NCBI GenBank assembly: GCA_965275915.1
Contig: CBDHYI010000006.1
Location: 868,001 to 932,000, forward strand
Direction of reading: 5' to 3'
Length of the DNA: 64,000 nt
Source of the DNA: JBDWFY01 sp965275915
GTDB taxonomy: Bacteria > Pseudomonadota > Alphaproteobacteria > Rhizobiales > Stappiaceae
Of this stretch, positions 43,900-53,364 are shown in pieces. The position numbers and the translations under genes were made by a program. Each line of letters starts with the position of its first letter. The stretch's first letter is position 1. A model generated the notes under the pieces. That model saw only the letters and a list, made by a program, of their open reading frames with translations. It ran no database searches and was not told the origin of the DNA.

Positions 43900-43934
43900 A
43901 ATTGGCCGCGGCGTTCTTGCTCCCGCGGCCAATT
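43900..43934 (+). terminator. Rho-independent terminator of the RND operon
   Basis: AATTGGCCGCGG (43900-43911) pairs perfectly with CCGCGGCCAATT (43923-43934), followed by TTGTTTG. It lies between convergent genes and probably serves the pump transcript. Confidence 0.88.
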
Positions 43935-43964
43935 TTGTTTGAGGACAGTCTATGCAGACGTGGT

Positions 43965-44825
43965 TCAGCTGTCGGGTCGCTGTGGCGTTTTGTCGGGTTT
44001 GGTTGCCGTGTCGGGTTTCGGTGTTCGTCCTTTGCTCTGCCGGTACCAGCTCCGCATGGCAAACGGCAAAGACGCAAGATAGAGGACAGCGCCAAAGGTC
44101 AGCATCATGAAGGGGTAACTGACAACCAGCGCAACAATCAGGACAGCCATGACGAATATCGGCAAAACCAGGTCGCGGCGAATGCGCGCGCCGATCTTCT
44201 TCCCCGAAAAAGACGGCACACGGCTGACCATCAGAAGGCCGATTGCAATCGTGTAGGCCATGACGGCCGGTGCGAATTCAGGCCAGTGCGGCATCAGGCC
44301 GAGAAACTCAAGATAGATCGGAAGCAGAACCGTGATGGCCCCCGCTGGAGCCGGAATACCGGTAAAGAAATTCACCTGCCAGGCAGGTTTTTCCGGATCG
44401 TCGAGCATCACATTGAAGCGGGCAAGGCGCAAGGCGGCACAGATGGCAAAAATCAGCGCCGCGATCCATCCCAGGGACCGCACCTCATGCAGGATCCACG
44501 CATACAGTATGATGGCGGGCGCAACACCGAAATTGACAAAATCCGCCAGAGAATCCAGTTCCGCGCCAAACCGCGATGTTCCCTTGAGAAGCCGTGCCAG
44601 CCGTCCGTCAAGCGCGTCGAGGACGGCCGCGAACACAATCGCCGCGATCGCCCAATCCCAGCGCTGTTCCATGGCCATACGCATCGCCGTCAGGCCCGCG
44701 CAAATGGCAAGCAACGTCACAATATTGGGAAGGATCAGACGCATGGGAACACGCCGGTAGCGCCGTCGGCGTCGGCGTTTGTCCTGATTATCGCCAGGCT
44801 CGTATGATGCAAACGGCGTGTTCAA
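43965..44825 (-). CDS. pssA: CDP-diacylglycerol-serine O-phosphatidyltransferase
   Basis: The 286-residue integral membrane enzyme makes phosphatidylserine from CDP-diacylglycerol and serine. The CDP-alcohol phosphatidyltransferase motif is complete: DALDGRLARLLKGTSRFGAE followed by LDSLADF, that is D-x2-DG-x2-AR-x8-G-x3-D-x3-D. Eight hydrophobic segments and a basic N-terminus (KRRRRRRYRRVPMR) are visible. The upstream neighbour psd encodes the next enzyme of the pathway; the 30-base gap indicates one operon, psd-pssA. Confidence 0.95.
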   Translation of the reverse strand: MNTPFASYEPGDNQDKRRRRRRYRRVPMRLILPNIVTLLAICAGLTAMRMAMEQRWDWAIAAIVFAAVLDALDGRLARLLKGTSRFGAELDSLADFVNFGVAPAIILYAWILHEVRSLGWIAALIFAICAALRLARFNVMLDDPEKPAWQVNFFTGIPAPAGAITVLLPIYLEFLGLMPHWPEFAPAVMAYTIAIGLLMVSRVPSFSGKKIGARIRRDLVLPIFVMAVLIVALVVSYPFMMLTFGAVLYLASLPFAMRSWYRQSKGRTPKPDTATKPDKTPQRPDS

Positions 44826-44855
44826 AAAAAACCTCTTGCAGCACCCGACACCCTG

Positions 44856-45560
44856 TCAACTGACCCGCGTCAGCCGCGTCGCGCTGTCCTGTTGCTTAAG
44901 ATCGGTAATGACCGTCTCTCCGGCAATCATCGTTTGTCCCGTCGAAACCGTGACTTTGGTCTCGGCAGGCATATAGACGTCCAGGCGTGAACCGAACCGG
45001 ATCAGTCCGAACCGGTCTCCGGCACCGATCGTCTCCCCTTCCCGAACGAAGCAGACAATCCTTCGGGCAACCAGTCCGGCAATCTGGACCACACCGATTG
45101 ACACTCCGGACGCCTCCTCGATCACAAGACCGTTGCGCTCATTGTCTTCGCTGGCTTTGTCCAGATCCGCATTCAGGAATTTTCCGGCCCGATAAGCGAC
45201 CCTGGTTATCTTACCGGCAACCGGGGCACGATTTATATGACAATTGAAAACATTCATAAAAATCGACACCCGCATAAGCGGTTCGGAGCCAAGATCCAGT
45301 TCTGCCGGAGGGCGTGCGGGGCCGATCTGGCTGACTACTCCGTCGGCCGGGGAAATGATGAGACCGTCCGCCACCGGTGTTACACGCATGGGGTCTCTGA
45401 AAAAATAGCAAATCCAGCCGGTTATGATGAGACCAATCCAAAAAAGCGGCGACCAGAACCAGCCCAGGATGATTGCGGTGACACCGGCAATCGCAACGAA
45501 TGGCCAACCTTCCCGATGAACAGGCACAAGAGCTTTTTCAATGCTTGCAACAATGCTCAT
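44856..45560 (-). CDS. psd: Phosphatidylserine decarboxylase proenzyme
   Basis: The 234-residue pyruvoyl enzyme converts phosphatidylserine to phosphatidylethanolamine at the inner membrane. The N-terminus has two hydrophobic stretches (GVTAIILGWFWSPLFWIGLI). The autocleavage site is in RFGSRLDVYMP near residue 190, where Ser becomes the pyruvoyl group. MNVFNCHINRAPVAGKITRV is the conserved domain of the short (alphaproteobacterial and Gram-positive) Psd class. The length is standard for that class. It is the first gene of the psd-pssA operon. Confidence 0.95.
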   Translation of the reverse strand: MSIVASIEKALVPVHREGWPFVAIAGVTAIILGWFWSPLFWIGLIITGWICYFFRDPMRVTPVADGLIISPADGVVSQIGPARPPAELDLGSEPLMRVSIFMNVFNCHINRAPVAGKITRVAYRAGKFLNADLDKASEDNERNGLVIEEASGVSIGVVQIAGLVARRIVCFVREGETIGAGDRFGLIRFGSRLDVYMPAETKVTVSTGQTMIAGETVITDLKQQDSATRLTRVS

Positions 45561-45710
45561 GGTTTAAGCCCTTCATCCTTCAAGACCGTGTTTGCGCATA
45601 AGCCTGTCGCATTGAAGCGAACGCACCGGCGGATCAGCGTGATCCGTCAGCTTATCAGGTTGCGACAAGTCGTTCCTTTGGTAATCGGTAATCCTCAAAG
45701 CCGCAAGCAA

Positions 45711-47627
45711 TCAGCTTTCAACCCCAATGGTTTCTGCGGTGGGCCCACGCCGGACAATACCGAACTGATCGGCTTCCCGGGCAGCGCGCAGCCGTTCTTC
45801 CGCTTCGTCCGCCTCCCGTTGGCGTGCCCACATGGACGCATAAAGCCCGTTCTGCTCAAGAAGCTCCGGATGGGTTCCGCGTTCCACGACCTTTCCGGCC
45901 TCAAGAACGAGGATCTGGTCGGCATTCACAACAGTCGACAGACGGTGCGCAATGACAACCGTTGTCCGGTCCCTTGAGACCTGATCGAGCGCTGCCTGGA
46001 TTTCCCGTTCGGTGTGGGTGTCCAAAGCCGATGTCGCCTCATCCAGAACCAGAATAGGCGGCGCCTTCAGGATTGTACGGGCTATGGCCACCCGCTGCTT
46101 TTCACCACCGGACAGCTTGAGACCCCGTTCTCCGACCTCTGTCTCAAACCCCTTGGGAAGCGTCGCAATGAAGTCGGCGATCTGCGCCATTCCCGCCGCC
46201 TCTTCCACTTCCTGGTCGGAAGCACCGACGCGGCCGTAGCGGATGTTGTAGCGCACGGTATCGTTAAACAGCACCGTATCCTGAGGCACCATGCCAATGG
46301 ATTGCCTCAGGGACTGCTGCGTCACGTCTCGAAGATCCTGGCCGTCGATCAGAATCTGCCCGCCGGTGACGTCATAAAAGCGGAAAAGCAAACGGGAAAT
46401 CGTGGACTTTCCGGCACCTGAGGGGCCGACAATGGCGATAGAGTGCCCGGCGGAAACCTGAAACGAAACCCCTTTCAGGATCGCCCGGTCCGGATCGTAG
46501 CTGAACGCCACGTCCTTGAACTCTATCGACCCGCCATTGACCTCCAACCGCTTTGCCCCTGGCTTATCGACGATTTCCGCCGGCACATCCAGGATTGCGA
46601 ACATCGCGCCGATATCGGTAAGGCCCTGGCGAATTTCCCGGTAGAGAAACCCTATGAAGTTAAGAGGGATCGAGAGCTGCATCAGCAACGCATTGATCAT
46701 TACGAAGTCGCCGATGGATTGTGTTCCGTTCAAAACAGCCAGACCGGACAGGACCATGCAGATGATCATTCCGACCGTGAAAATCACGGTCTGCCCCATA
46801 TTCAGCCACGCAAGCGAAACCCAGGTTTTTACGGCGGCCTTTTCATAAGACGCCATGGCGCCGTCGAACCGGCGTGCCTCCAACTCTTCGTTATTGAAAT
46901 ATTTGACGGTTTCAAAATTGAGGAGAGAGTCAATCGCCTTCGAATTTGCATCCGTATCGGAATCGTTCATCTGCCGACGGATGATAATGCGCCAGTTGGT
47001 CGCCTTCACGGTAAACCAGACATAGAGCCAGATCGAAATGGCGATGACAACGACATAGACAAATCCGAACTGATACCAGACCACACCTGCCATCAGCGCA
47101 AATTCTATGCCGGTTGGAACAGAATTCAGGATCGTAAAGCGAACGATCGACTCTATGCCTTTAATGCCCCGTTCGATGATACGGCTCAGACCGCCAGTGC
47201 GGCGCTGAAGATGAAAACGAAGCGAAAGGTCATGAAGATGGATAAACGTCTTATCGCCCAGCTGCCGTACCGCATTCTGCCCCACCTGAGCGAACAGGGC
47301 ATCGCGCAGCTGATTGAAGCCCATCATCATGATGCGACCGACACCGTAGGCAATAACGAGCATGATCGGCACGACAAGGTAAGGCGGAACGCCATCCTCT
47401 CCCTGTGCATCGGGCCATACAAGTGCGTCAGTCGCCCACTTATAGCTATAGGGCACAAGCACGGTGATGACCTTGGCAATTACCAGCGCAAGAATCGACA
47501 GCATAACCCTTCGACGCAGGTCGGCGCGATCGTGGGGCCAGATGTAGGGCCATAGATTGACAATTGTCTGAAATGTCGAGTTTTCATCGACACTGGCCCG
47601 TGGTTTCCGGGTGGATGTATTACTCAC
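45711..47627 (-). CDS. atm1: Atm1-type ABC exporter (permease plus ATPase)
   Basis: The 638-residue half-transporter has six helices (about 40-330) and a nucleotide-binding domain (about 360-600). Walker A is GPSGAGKSTISRLLFRFYDV, the signature LSGGEKQRVAIARTILKAPP and Walker B ILVLDEATSALD. The NTTVPYSYKWATDAL-like region and the family-wide FxYREIRQGLTDIGAMFAIL stretch mark the Atm1/HMT group, which exports glutathione-linked sulfur or metal compounds. The ATG overlaps the stop of the arsR gene by four bases (ATGA), so the two are translationally coupled and a metal or redox signal likely controls expression. Confidence 0.93.
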   Translation of the reverse strand: MSNTSTRKPRASVDENSTFQTIVNLWPYIWPHDRADLRRRVMLSILALVIAKVITVLVPYSYKWATDALVWPDAQGEDGVPPYLVVPIMLVIAYGVGRIMMMGFNQLRDALFAQVGQNAVRQLGDKTFIHLHDLSLRFHLQRRTGGLSRIIERGIKGIESIVRFTILNSVPTGIEFALMAGVVWYQFGFVYVVVIAISIWLYVWFTVKATNWRIIIRRQMNDSDTDANSKAIDSLLNFETVKYFNNEELEARRFDGAMASYEKAAVKTWVSLAWLNMGQTVIFTVGMIICMVLSGLAVLNGTQSIGDFVMINALLMQLSIPLNFIGFLYREIRQGLTDIGAMFAILDVPAEIVDKPGAKRLEVNGGSIEFKDVAFSYDPDRAILKGVSFQVSAGHSIAIVGPSGAGKSTISRLLFRFYDVTGGQILIDGQDLRDVTQQSLRQSIGMVPQDTVLFNDTVRYNIRYGRVGASDQEVEEAAGMAQIADFIATLPKGFETEVGERGLKLSGGEKQRVAIARTILKAPPILVLDEATSALDTHTEREIQAALDQVSRDRTTVVIAHRLSTVVNADQILVLEAGKVVERGTHPELLEQNGLYASMWARQREADEAEERLRAAREADQFGIVRRGPTAETIGVES

Positions 47628-48028
47628 AAAATCTCTTTCTTGCGCGACTGCACGTCTTCTTTGTCCGCCTCGGATGCAGCGAAATTGGCCAATCCAGGTC
47701 CCGCGAAGCTCTCGAACAACGCGTTGCTGAGCTCTTGCATTTTCTCGAAATTAGCTCTGTTCAGCCGGTAGCAGGATTTACGGCCGTCAACATGGCAGTC
47801 CACGAGACCCGCTTCTTTCAGCACCTGCAAATGCTGCGATATGGTGGACTGGGCCCGCACCATACATCCGACCAGATCTCCGCAGCAGACGCTGTCGCAC
47901 AACGAGAGTTTTCTCAGGATTTCAAGCCGTGCAGGATGACCCAGCGCTTTGAAGCGCATGGCCAGACTGTAGTCGCACTGAGTTTCCGCGACCGATTCAG
48001 AGCAAATAACGGACGTTTCCCTGTTCAC
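47624..48028 (-). CDS. ArsR-family metal/redox-responsive repressor
   Basis: The start is set at GTG 48028, preceded by GGAGGGG. The ATG at 48061 lies inside a 34-bp perfect palindrome that looks like the operator, so it is unlikely to be the true start. The 134-residue product has the ArsR winged helix: MRFKALGHPARLEILRKLSL, STISQHLQVLKEAGLVDCHV and DGRKSCYRLNR. CDSVCCGDLVGC supplies three or four Cys near helix 3, the place where ArsR proteins bind arsenite, antimony or related soft metals. It precedes atm1 in an operon, so it probably regulates the exporter. Confidence 0.9.
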   Translation of the reverse strand: MNRETSVICSESVAETQCDYSLAMRFKALGHPARLEILRKLSLCDSVCCGDLVGCMVRAQSTISQHLQVLKEAGLVDCHVDGRKSCYRLNRANFEKMQELSNALFESFAGPGLANFAASEADKEDVQSRKKEIL

Positions 48029-48050
48029 GTCCCCTCCCCGGTCACTCAGA

Positions 48051-48084
48051 CCGCTATTCATCGTAATATTACGATGAATAGCGG
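48051..48084 (-). promoter_or_regulatory. 34-bp perfect palindrome upstream of arsR-atm1
   Basis: The left arm CCGCTATTCATCGTAAT (48051-48067) is followed directly by its exact reverse complement (48068-48084). There is no T-run, which argues against a terminator. The position, about 23 bases upstream of the preferred GTG, and the TTCA...TGAA core fit an ArsR/SmtB operator covering the promoter. Confidence 0.75.
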
Positions 48085-48123
48085 TTCAGAAGACTGCTGA
48101 CAAGGAGGATCATCCCCGATCCG

Positions 48124-49740
48124 TCAATTTTTCCAGTTGAGATCCCGCTCCGGGGTCATGAAAACCTGCCCGGGGAAAATCAGATCCGGATCGCGGATTT
48201 GGTCCTTGTTGGCCTGATAGATCGTCGTATATCGCAGGCCATCACCATAAAGCCGCCGCGAGATCGTCCAGAGATTATCGCCCTTGCGGATGATGACATT
48301 GGGCAATTGCGCAACGTCGATTTCAGCACTGGCACCCGCGGCACCTGAGCCTTCAGCCTGTTCCGCACTGACAATCGGCCTCAGAATAACCGAATCCGGC
48401 ACCTTCTCAAAATTGACCACGGCGCGGGCCAGGACTTTGCCGTTTTCCTGATCGACAACGTCTGCCCTGACCTCATGCGTCCCCGGACTGACATCCTTTT
48501 GGGCCTCAAGCAGCCAGCGGCTATTGTCACCTGATGTCACCGATCCGATGAGATCTTCGCCAAGATAAATCTGGACTTGTTCTCCGGCTGTTCCCTCCCC
48601 GGCGACAAAAAGTTTCCCTTTCTCGGTTTCAACCGCACTCACAGCAACAGAGTAAGATCCGGTCTCTATCGCCTCACCTGAATTGGGCACACCCGTGCTG
48701 ACGTCTTCAGGCTGATCAGCATTGGAAGCGGCTTCGTCAACCACGCCGTCCGACTTTGTTTCTGCCGGACCGAGCTTTGCCACTTTCTGCTCAGAACCGG
48801 TTTGCGTCGTGTCCGTCTGATTTTGCTTCGCGGTATCTTCCGACACTGAAGTTTCCGCGCTCCGGGTCGTTTGAGATCCTGATGCCGGATTCGATTTGGG
48901 ATCGGTGGATGCCGCTGCTGTCGGTTCTGCGGCGGCCTGCGGTTCTTGTTCCGGTTTGCCGTCGAACGCTTGATCCGGGTCTCTGTTTGCAGAGGCAGAG
49001 CGCGAATCGGCGGACGTCACGCCGGAGACCTGCTCAGTCGCCGGGCCATTGGTCAAAGAAGCGACTTTTTCTTCCGTCGAAGACGCATCAGGCGCACTTT
49101 CAGCCGTCTGCGGAAGCTGCAGAACTTCCGACGGAGCTCCCTCGCGATTCACGACAACGAGCACTTCCTCGTTGGCCGCCTGAGGAATATGGACTGCCAC
49201 GCGCGCTTCGGAAATCACTTCTATTTCCTCTTCTGCCATTTTTGCAGAAATAGACACGTCGTGACTTCCCGGCTCCAGCGGGCGCTCGACAACGACAGCC
49301 CATTCACCGACTTCGTTCGCAACGCCCCTACCGCGCACTTCACCGTTTGAAATAATCGCAATGATTGCTCCGGGGACGGACCGGCCGGCGACCAATGTAT
49401 CACCGGTGGGCTCGACGCGAACAATGTCAAGCTCCGGCATCAAAGGATCGGCGGAGATGTCCGGTTCCTCCACTTTACCAGGTGTTTCCCCAACCTTTTG
49501 GGACTCCCCGGACGGCTCTGTTTCCTGTGTCGCAGCAGGCTCCGCAGTTACAACCGCAACGCCCTGGGGCGGCTCTATCGGAGATGAGTCACCATCTGCA
49601 ACAGTCTCCGATGGCGGTGTCATGAACTGATCTTTGATCGCGGTCCAGGCACCAAGGCTATATCCAACGATCCCGAGAACCACCAGAAGAGCCACGACAA
49701 TACCCCCGGCAAGTCTGAAATCGGGCTTTGGTTGCGACAT
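48124..49740 (-). CDS. Membrane-anchored LysM-domain protein
   Basis: The 538-residue protein starts at ATG 49740 (MSQPKPDFRLAGGIVVALLV), just upstream of a single N-terminal anchor helix. A long acidic, Glu/Ser/Thr-rich region contains two Ig-like segments (about 105-180 and 360-440, for example VAGRSVPGAIIAIISNGEVR), typical of surface proteins with repeated beta-sandwich parts. The C-terminal LysM domain (NVIIRKGDNLWTISRRLYGD, PGQVFMTPE) binds peptidoglycan. Rhizobiales have such LysM proteins of unknown role; a cell-envelope scaffold is likely. Confidence 0.85.
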   Translation of the reverse strand: MSQPKPDFRLAGGIVVALLVVLGIVGYSLGAWTAIKDQFMTPPSETVADGDSSPIEPPQGVAVVTAEPAATQETEPSGESQKVGETPGKVEEPDISADPLMPELDIVRVEPTGDTLVAGRSVPGAIIAIISNGEVRGRGVANEVGEWAVVVERPLEPGSHDVSISAKMAEEEIEVISEARVAVHIPQAANEEVLVVVNREGAPSEVLQLPQTAESAPDASSTEEKVASLTNGPATEQVSGVTSADSRSASANRDPDQAFDGKPEQEPQAAAEPTAAASTDPKSNPASGSQTTRSAETSVSEDTAKQNQTDTTQTGSEQKVAKLGPAETKSDGVVDEAASNADQPEDVSTGVPNSGEAIETGSYSVAVSAVETEKGKLFVAGEGTAGEQVQIYLGEDLIGSVTSGDNSRWLLEAQKDVSPGTHEVRADVVDQENGKVLARAVVNFEKVPDSVILRPIVSAEQAEGSGAAGASAEIDVAQLPNVIIRKGDNLWTISRRLYGDGLRYTTIYQANKDQIRDPDLIFPGQVFMTPERDLNWKN

Positions 49741-50141
49741 TATTCTGCAGGCTCCTAACCTTATCGTCGATCGTAAATACCGGCAGAGGCGGACAGCCGG
49801 TATGGATTTCGCCCGCAAAGCCGCACTCTTTTTTACTGACTATACAGCGTTTTAAACGGGCAGGCGGTTGTTTTCGAAACACCGCTTCGATCGGGCCGTG
49901 CGGCCTCAAACACCTCGCTGATTTTTAAAATACTGTTATCCCGATCGCTATTACCAGAGATATTCCGGATTACAATTCTTTACCGGGCAGTAATCCCTTA
50001 TATAGTGTCTTTTAAGGCACGTTCTCAACTGCATTGCAGATGAAACGGCTAACAGCAACGCCCGATTTACCGGAATCAGTTGAAATTGGCCTCCCGATTC
50101 CTGACATCAGTGACATTAGCCCCAACAATCAAAGAGGAAAT
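49741..50141. other. Divergent intergenic region, no supported gene
   Basis: About 400 bases separate the LysM gene and the LOG-family gene. An open frame upstream of the LOG start (from 50034) has no ribosome site and is judged non-coding. TTATATAGT at 49998-50006 is a possible -10 region for the downstream gene. Nothing else is seen. Confidence 0.4.
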
Positions 50142-50753
50142 ATGGCGCAGATACACTCAATTTGTGTTTATTGCGGATCAGGGCCGGGCACCGATCCCGC
50201 CTACGTCGAAGCCGCTGAGACTTTGGGCCGTGGGATGGCGGCGCATGATATCGGATTGACTTACGGGGGCGGTTCCGTTGGCCTCATGGGAACGATAGCC
50301 CGGTCCGTCCTGGATGCGGGCGGCTCCGTGACCGGCATCATTCCGGAGTTTCTCGAGGAAAGAGAAGTCATGCTGCGCAAGGTGACGGATCTGATCGTCA
50401 CCAAAGATATGCATGAGCGCAAAAAACTTATGTTCAATAAGGCAGATGCCTTCGTGGCGCTTCCGGGAGGGATCGGCACGTTGGAAGAAGTGGTAGAAAT
50501 GATGACCTGGGCGCAGCTTGGGCAACATCAAAAACCCATTCTTCTGGCCAATATCAAGGGTTTTTGGGAACCGTTGCAGCAGTTGCTTGACCATATGCGC
50601 AGCGAGGCGTTCATCCGCCGGGGCATGGAACTGTCCTATCTGATTGAAAACAAAGTTGAAAACATTATTCCACGGCTGATAGACTGTGTTGCCGATGCGA
50701 GCCAGGACGCCCTCGCCGTTACAGGCGATACGGAACCATTTAACAGGTTCTGA
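50142..50753 (+). CDS. LOG-family (TIGR00730) nucleotide 5'-monophosphate phosphoribohydrolase
   Basis: The 203-residue Rossmann-fold protein starts at ATG 50142 with AGAGGAA upstream; the earlier in-frame start lacks support. Catalytic and nucleotide-binding motifs are VYCGSGPG at the N-terminus, GLTYGGGSVGLMG, MHERKKLMFNKADAFVALPG and PGGIGTLEEVVEMMTWAQLG. These define the LONELY GUY group, which releases free base from cytokinin ribotides or other nucleoside monophosphates and also occurs in bacteria that make no cytokinin. It is a single gene, convergent with rarD. Confidence 0.92.
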   Translation: MAQIHSICVYCGSGPGTDPAYVEAAETLGRGMAAHDIGLTYGGGSVGLMGTIARSVLDAGGSVTGIIPEFLEEREVMLRKVTDLIVTKDMHERKKLMFNKADAFVALPGGIGTLEEVVEMMTWAQLGQHQKPILLANIKGFWEPLQQLLDHMRSEAFIRRGMELSYLIENKVENIIPRLIDCVADASQDALAVTGDTEPFNRF

Positions 50754-50773
50754 ATGTCCCGGAGGGGCGTCGA

Positions 50774-51670
50774 CTACGCAGCCGAAGCGCGGGTGCGCAT
50801 CGATCCGTATGTAAACAGGATGAGCGAGACCCAGATCATCACGAACGTGATCAGAGTGTTGACCTGCAATGCCTCCCCGAACAGCCAGATGGCAATGACG
50901 AAATGAAGCGACGGGGCAAGATACTGCAGAATTCCCAGGGTCGTCAGGCGCAGTCGACGGGCGCCCGCAGCGAATAAAATCAATGGGATCGAGGTTACGG
51001 CCCCCAGTCCCAGCAGCAATGGCCATAGACTCATGTCATATTCAAGATGAGGGCCGCCCGCAAAGATCAGATAGACGGACGCGACAGGCAGAAGCACAAC
51101 GGTCTCGATGAACAGCCCCGGCGATGCGCCAACGACGATCTGTTTCCTGAGATAGGCATATAAAGCGAAGGAAACAGCCAGAAGAAGCGAGATATACGGC
51201 AGTTCCCCGACGGATATCGTCTGCCAACAGACCGCTGCAGCCGCGATCGCAATTGCCACACCCTGAAAAAATGTCTGACGCTCCGCCAAAAGGATCATGC
51301 CAAAGGCAACATTCACCAGCGGATTGATGAAGTAGCCAAGACTGACCGCAAGAAACTGCCCAGTCTCAATGGCATAAACGAAAAAATACCAGTTCAACGA
51401 GATGGTGATGGCCGTCAGGGTCAAAAGTGCAAGACTGCGGCCGCCTTTGAGAATCGACAGAACTTCTCCCATCCGGCCCTTGGCGTAGAGATAGACACCG
51501 ACGAAAAACGCCGACCAGACGATCCGGTGCGCAACGATCTGACTGGGATCCACGCGGTCGAGCAGTTTGAAATAAATCGGGACGATGCCCCAGAGAAAAT
51601 AGGCCGAAATGGCACAGATAAAGCCAAGGCGGACATCGGCCTCCGCAAGAACCCGGTTTTGTTCGTTCAT
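50774..51670 (-). CDS. rarD: RarD-type EamA transporter
   Basis: The 298-residue inner-membrane protein has about ten helices in two EamA halves. The N-terminus GFICAISAYFLWGIVPIYFK, HRIVWSAFFVGVYLY and the segment FVYAIETGQFLAVSLGYFIN with PLVNVAFGMILLAERQ are the hallmarks of RarD, an EamA-family permease. RarD was described in connection with chloramphenicol sensitivity; its substrate is unknown. The gene lies 28 bases downstream of cimA on the same strand, so it is likely co-transcribed. Confidence 0.92.
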   Translation of the reverse strand: MNEQNRVLAEADVRLGFICAISAYFLWGIVPIYFKLLDRVDPSQIVAHRIVWSAFFVGVYLYAKGRMGEVLSILKGGRSLALLTLTAITISLNWYFFVYAIETGQFLAVSLGYFINPLVNVAFGMILLAERQTFFQGVAIAIAAAAVCWQTISVGELPYISLLLAVSFALYAYLRKQIVVGASPGLFIETVVLLPVASVYLIFAGGPHLEYDMSLWPLLLGLGAVTSIPLILFAAGARRLRLTTLGILQYLAPSLHFVIAIWLFGEALQVNTLITFVMIWVSLILFTYGSMRTRASAA

Positions 51671-51698
51671 CGCAACGGACTTCTATCGCAACACATGG

Positions 51699-53300
51699 TC
51701 AGGACACCGGGGCATCGCTTCTGAGGAGTTTGTAATTGACGGAATCCGTCAATGCCTGAAACGACGCATCGACGATATTGGGAGACACTCCAACCGTAAA
51801 CCAGCGTTCGCCGGTCAGCGTGCTCATACTTTCAATCAGCACACGGGTTATGGCTTCCGTTCCCCCATTCAGGATACGGACCTTGTAGTCGGCCAATACG
51901 AGATCCTTGATGTAGTCCTGATAGCGGCCCAGGTCTTTTCGAAGCGCAATATCCAGCGCATTGACAGGACCGTTGCCTTCTGCAACGGACATGCGCATGT
52001 TGCCGTCAACGGAGACTTTGACGACCGCTTCCGACACCGTTGTCAGCTCACCAAGCGCGTTGTGCCGGCGCTCCACCATGACCCGGAAGCTCTCAACATC
52101 GAAGTAACCCGGCACGCTGCCGAGAATGCGACGGGCCAGCAAGTAAAACGAGGCATCCGCGGCTTCGTAAGCATAGCCGGTTGCTTCGCGTTCCTTAACC
52201 TCCCGCAACAGATGGTCAAGCCGTGGATCGGATTTGTCGACATCGACACCGAGCCGTGCCAATTCACCCAGCAAATTTGATTTGCCGGCCTGATCGGAAA
52301 CCAGCACCCGGCGGCGGTTTCCCACTTTCTCAGGTGCGATATGTTCATACGTTTTCGGATCCTTGAGGATGGCCGATGCATGAATTCCGGCTTTGGTTGC
52401 AAATGCCGTCTCGCCCACATAAGGCGCATGCCGGTTTGGCGCCCGGTTCAAGAGTTCATCAAACGTGCGCGACACATGTGTCAGGGACCGCAAACCGTCT
52501 TCCGAAATACCCACTTCAAATTGATCGCAATAATCGGATTTCAGCATCAATGTGGGGATCAATGTGACAAGATTCGCATTCCCGCACCGTTCGCCAATGC
52601 CATTGAGCGTACCCTGGACCTGACGCGCGCCACAGCGAACCGCAGCAAGGGTGTTGGCAACGGCCTGGCCGGTGTCGTCGTGCGCGTGGATACCGAGGTT
52701 CCCGCCGGGGACCACGGTCGTCACATCGGTAACGATCCGCTCGATTTCATCTGGCAGCGTCCCACCATTGGTATCGCATAAAACAACCCATCGGGCCCCG
52801 GCCTCAAAAGCCGTTCGGGCACAAGCGCGCGCATAGTCCGGATTGGCTTTGTAACCATCGAAAAAATGCTCACAATCCACCATCGCCATCTTGCCGGCAT
52901 CGACGGCAGCCCGGACGGAATCCGCGATCGAGTCCAGATTTTCCTGGTTGGTGATGCCGAGCGCCACATCCACATGATAATCCCATGTTTTGGCGACATA
53001 ACAGATTGCATCCGACTCAGAGTTCAAAAGGTCCTGCAGTCCGGGATCATTCGCGCTGGACCGCCCGGCCCGCTTCGTCATGCCAAAGGCGGTGAAACAG
53101 GCATTTTTCGTCCTTTTCTTGCTGAAAAACTCGGTGTCGGTAACATTCGCCCCCGGATAACCGCCTTCGACATAATCAATGCCAAGACCATCGAGCATCT
53201 CGGCAATAGCGATCTTGTCTTCAAGAGAAAAGTCGATGCCATTGGTCTGCGCTCCATCGCGAAGCGTTGTGTCAAACAGATAGAGACGGTCTTTGGTCAT
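51699..53300 (-). CDS. cimA: Citramalate synthase
   Basis: The 533-residue enzyme condenses pyruvate with acetyl-CoA to (R)-citramalate, a route to isoleucine that bypasses threonine deaminase. The HMGL-like barrel begins LYLFDTTLRDGAQTNGIDFS, with metal ligands in LGIHAHDDTGQAVANTLAAV; GYPGANVTDTEFF is specific to CimA rather than LeuA. The C-terminal LeuA-dimer regulatory domain spans about 400-530. AAGGA precedes ATG 53300. It lies between cysS and rarD, an order common in Rhizobiales. Confidence 0.94.
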   Translation of the reverse strand: MTKDRLYLFDTTLRDGAQTNGIDFSLEDKIAIAEMLDGLGIDYVEGGYPGANVTDTEFFSKKRTKNACFTAFGMTKRAGRSSANDPGLQDLLNSESDAICYVAKTWDYHVDVALGITNQENLDSIADSVRAAVDAGKMAMVDCEHFFDGYKANPDYARACARTAFEAGARWVVLCDTNGGTLPDEIERIVTDVTTVVPGGNLGIHAHDDTGQAVANTLAAVRCGARQVQGTLNGIGERCGNANLVTLIPTLMLKSDYCDQFEVGISEDGLRSLTHVSRTFDELLNRAPNRHAPYVGETAFATKAGIHASAILKDPKTYEHIAPEKVGNRRRVLVSDQAGKSNLLGELARLGVDVDKSDPRLDHLLREVKEREATGYAYEAADASFYLLARRILGSVPGYFDVESFRVMVERRHNALGELTTVSEAVVKVSVDGNMRMSVAEGNGPVNALDIALRKDLGRYQDYIKDLVLADYKVRILNGGTEAITRVLIESMSTLTGERWFTVGVSPNIVDASFQALTDSVNYKLLRSDAPVS

Positions 53301-53364
53301 GTCCTTGCCTTGTCGTGGCTTATTGTTTTTTGCTGCCTTCAGTGAACAGGTGCTTGCCGGCCGA

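Noticed and set aside
46443..47555. 370-codon open frame on the + strand
   Set aside because: Antisense to the permease half of the Atm1 exporter; no start signal and no family similarity.
48051..48084. 34-bp palindrome as terminator of the LysM gene
   Set aside because: No T-run follows on the minus strand and it overlaps the arsR start region, so an operator is more likely; not fully excluded.
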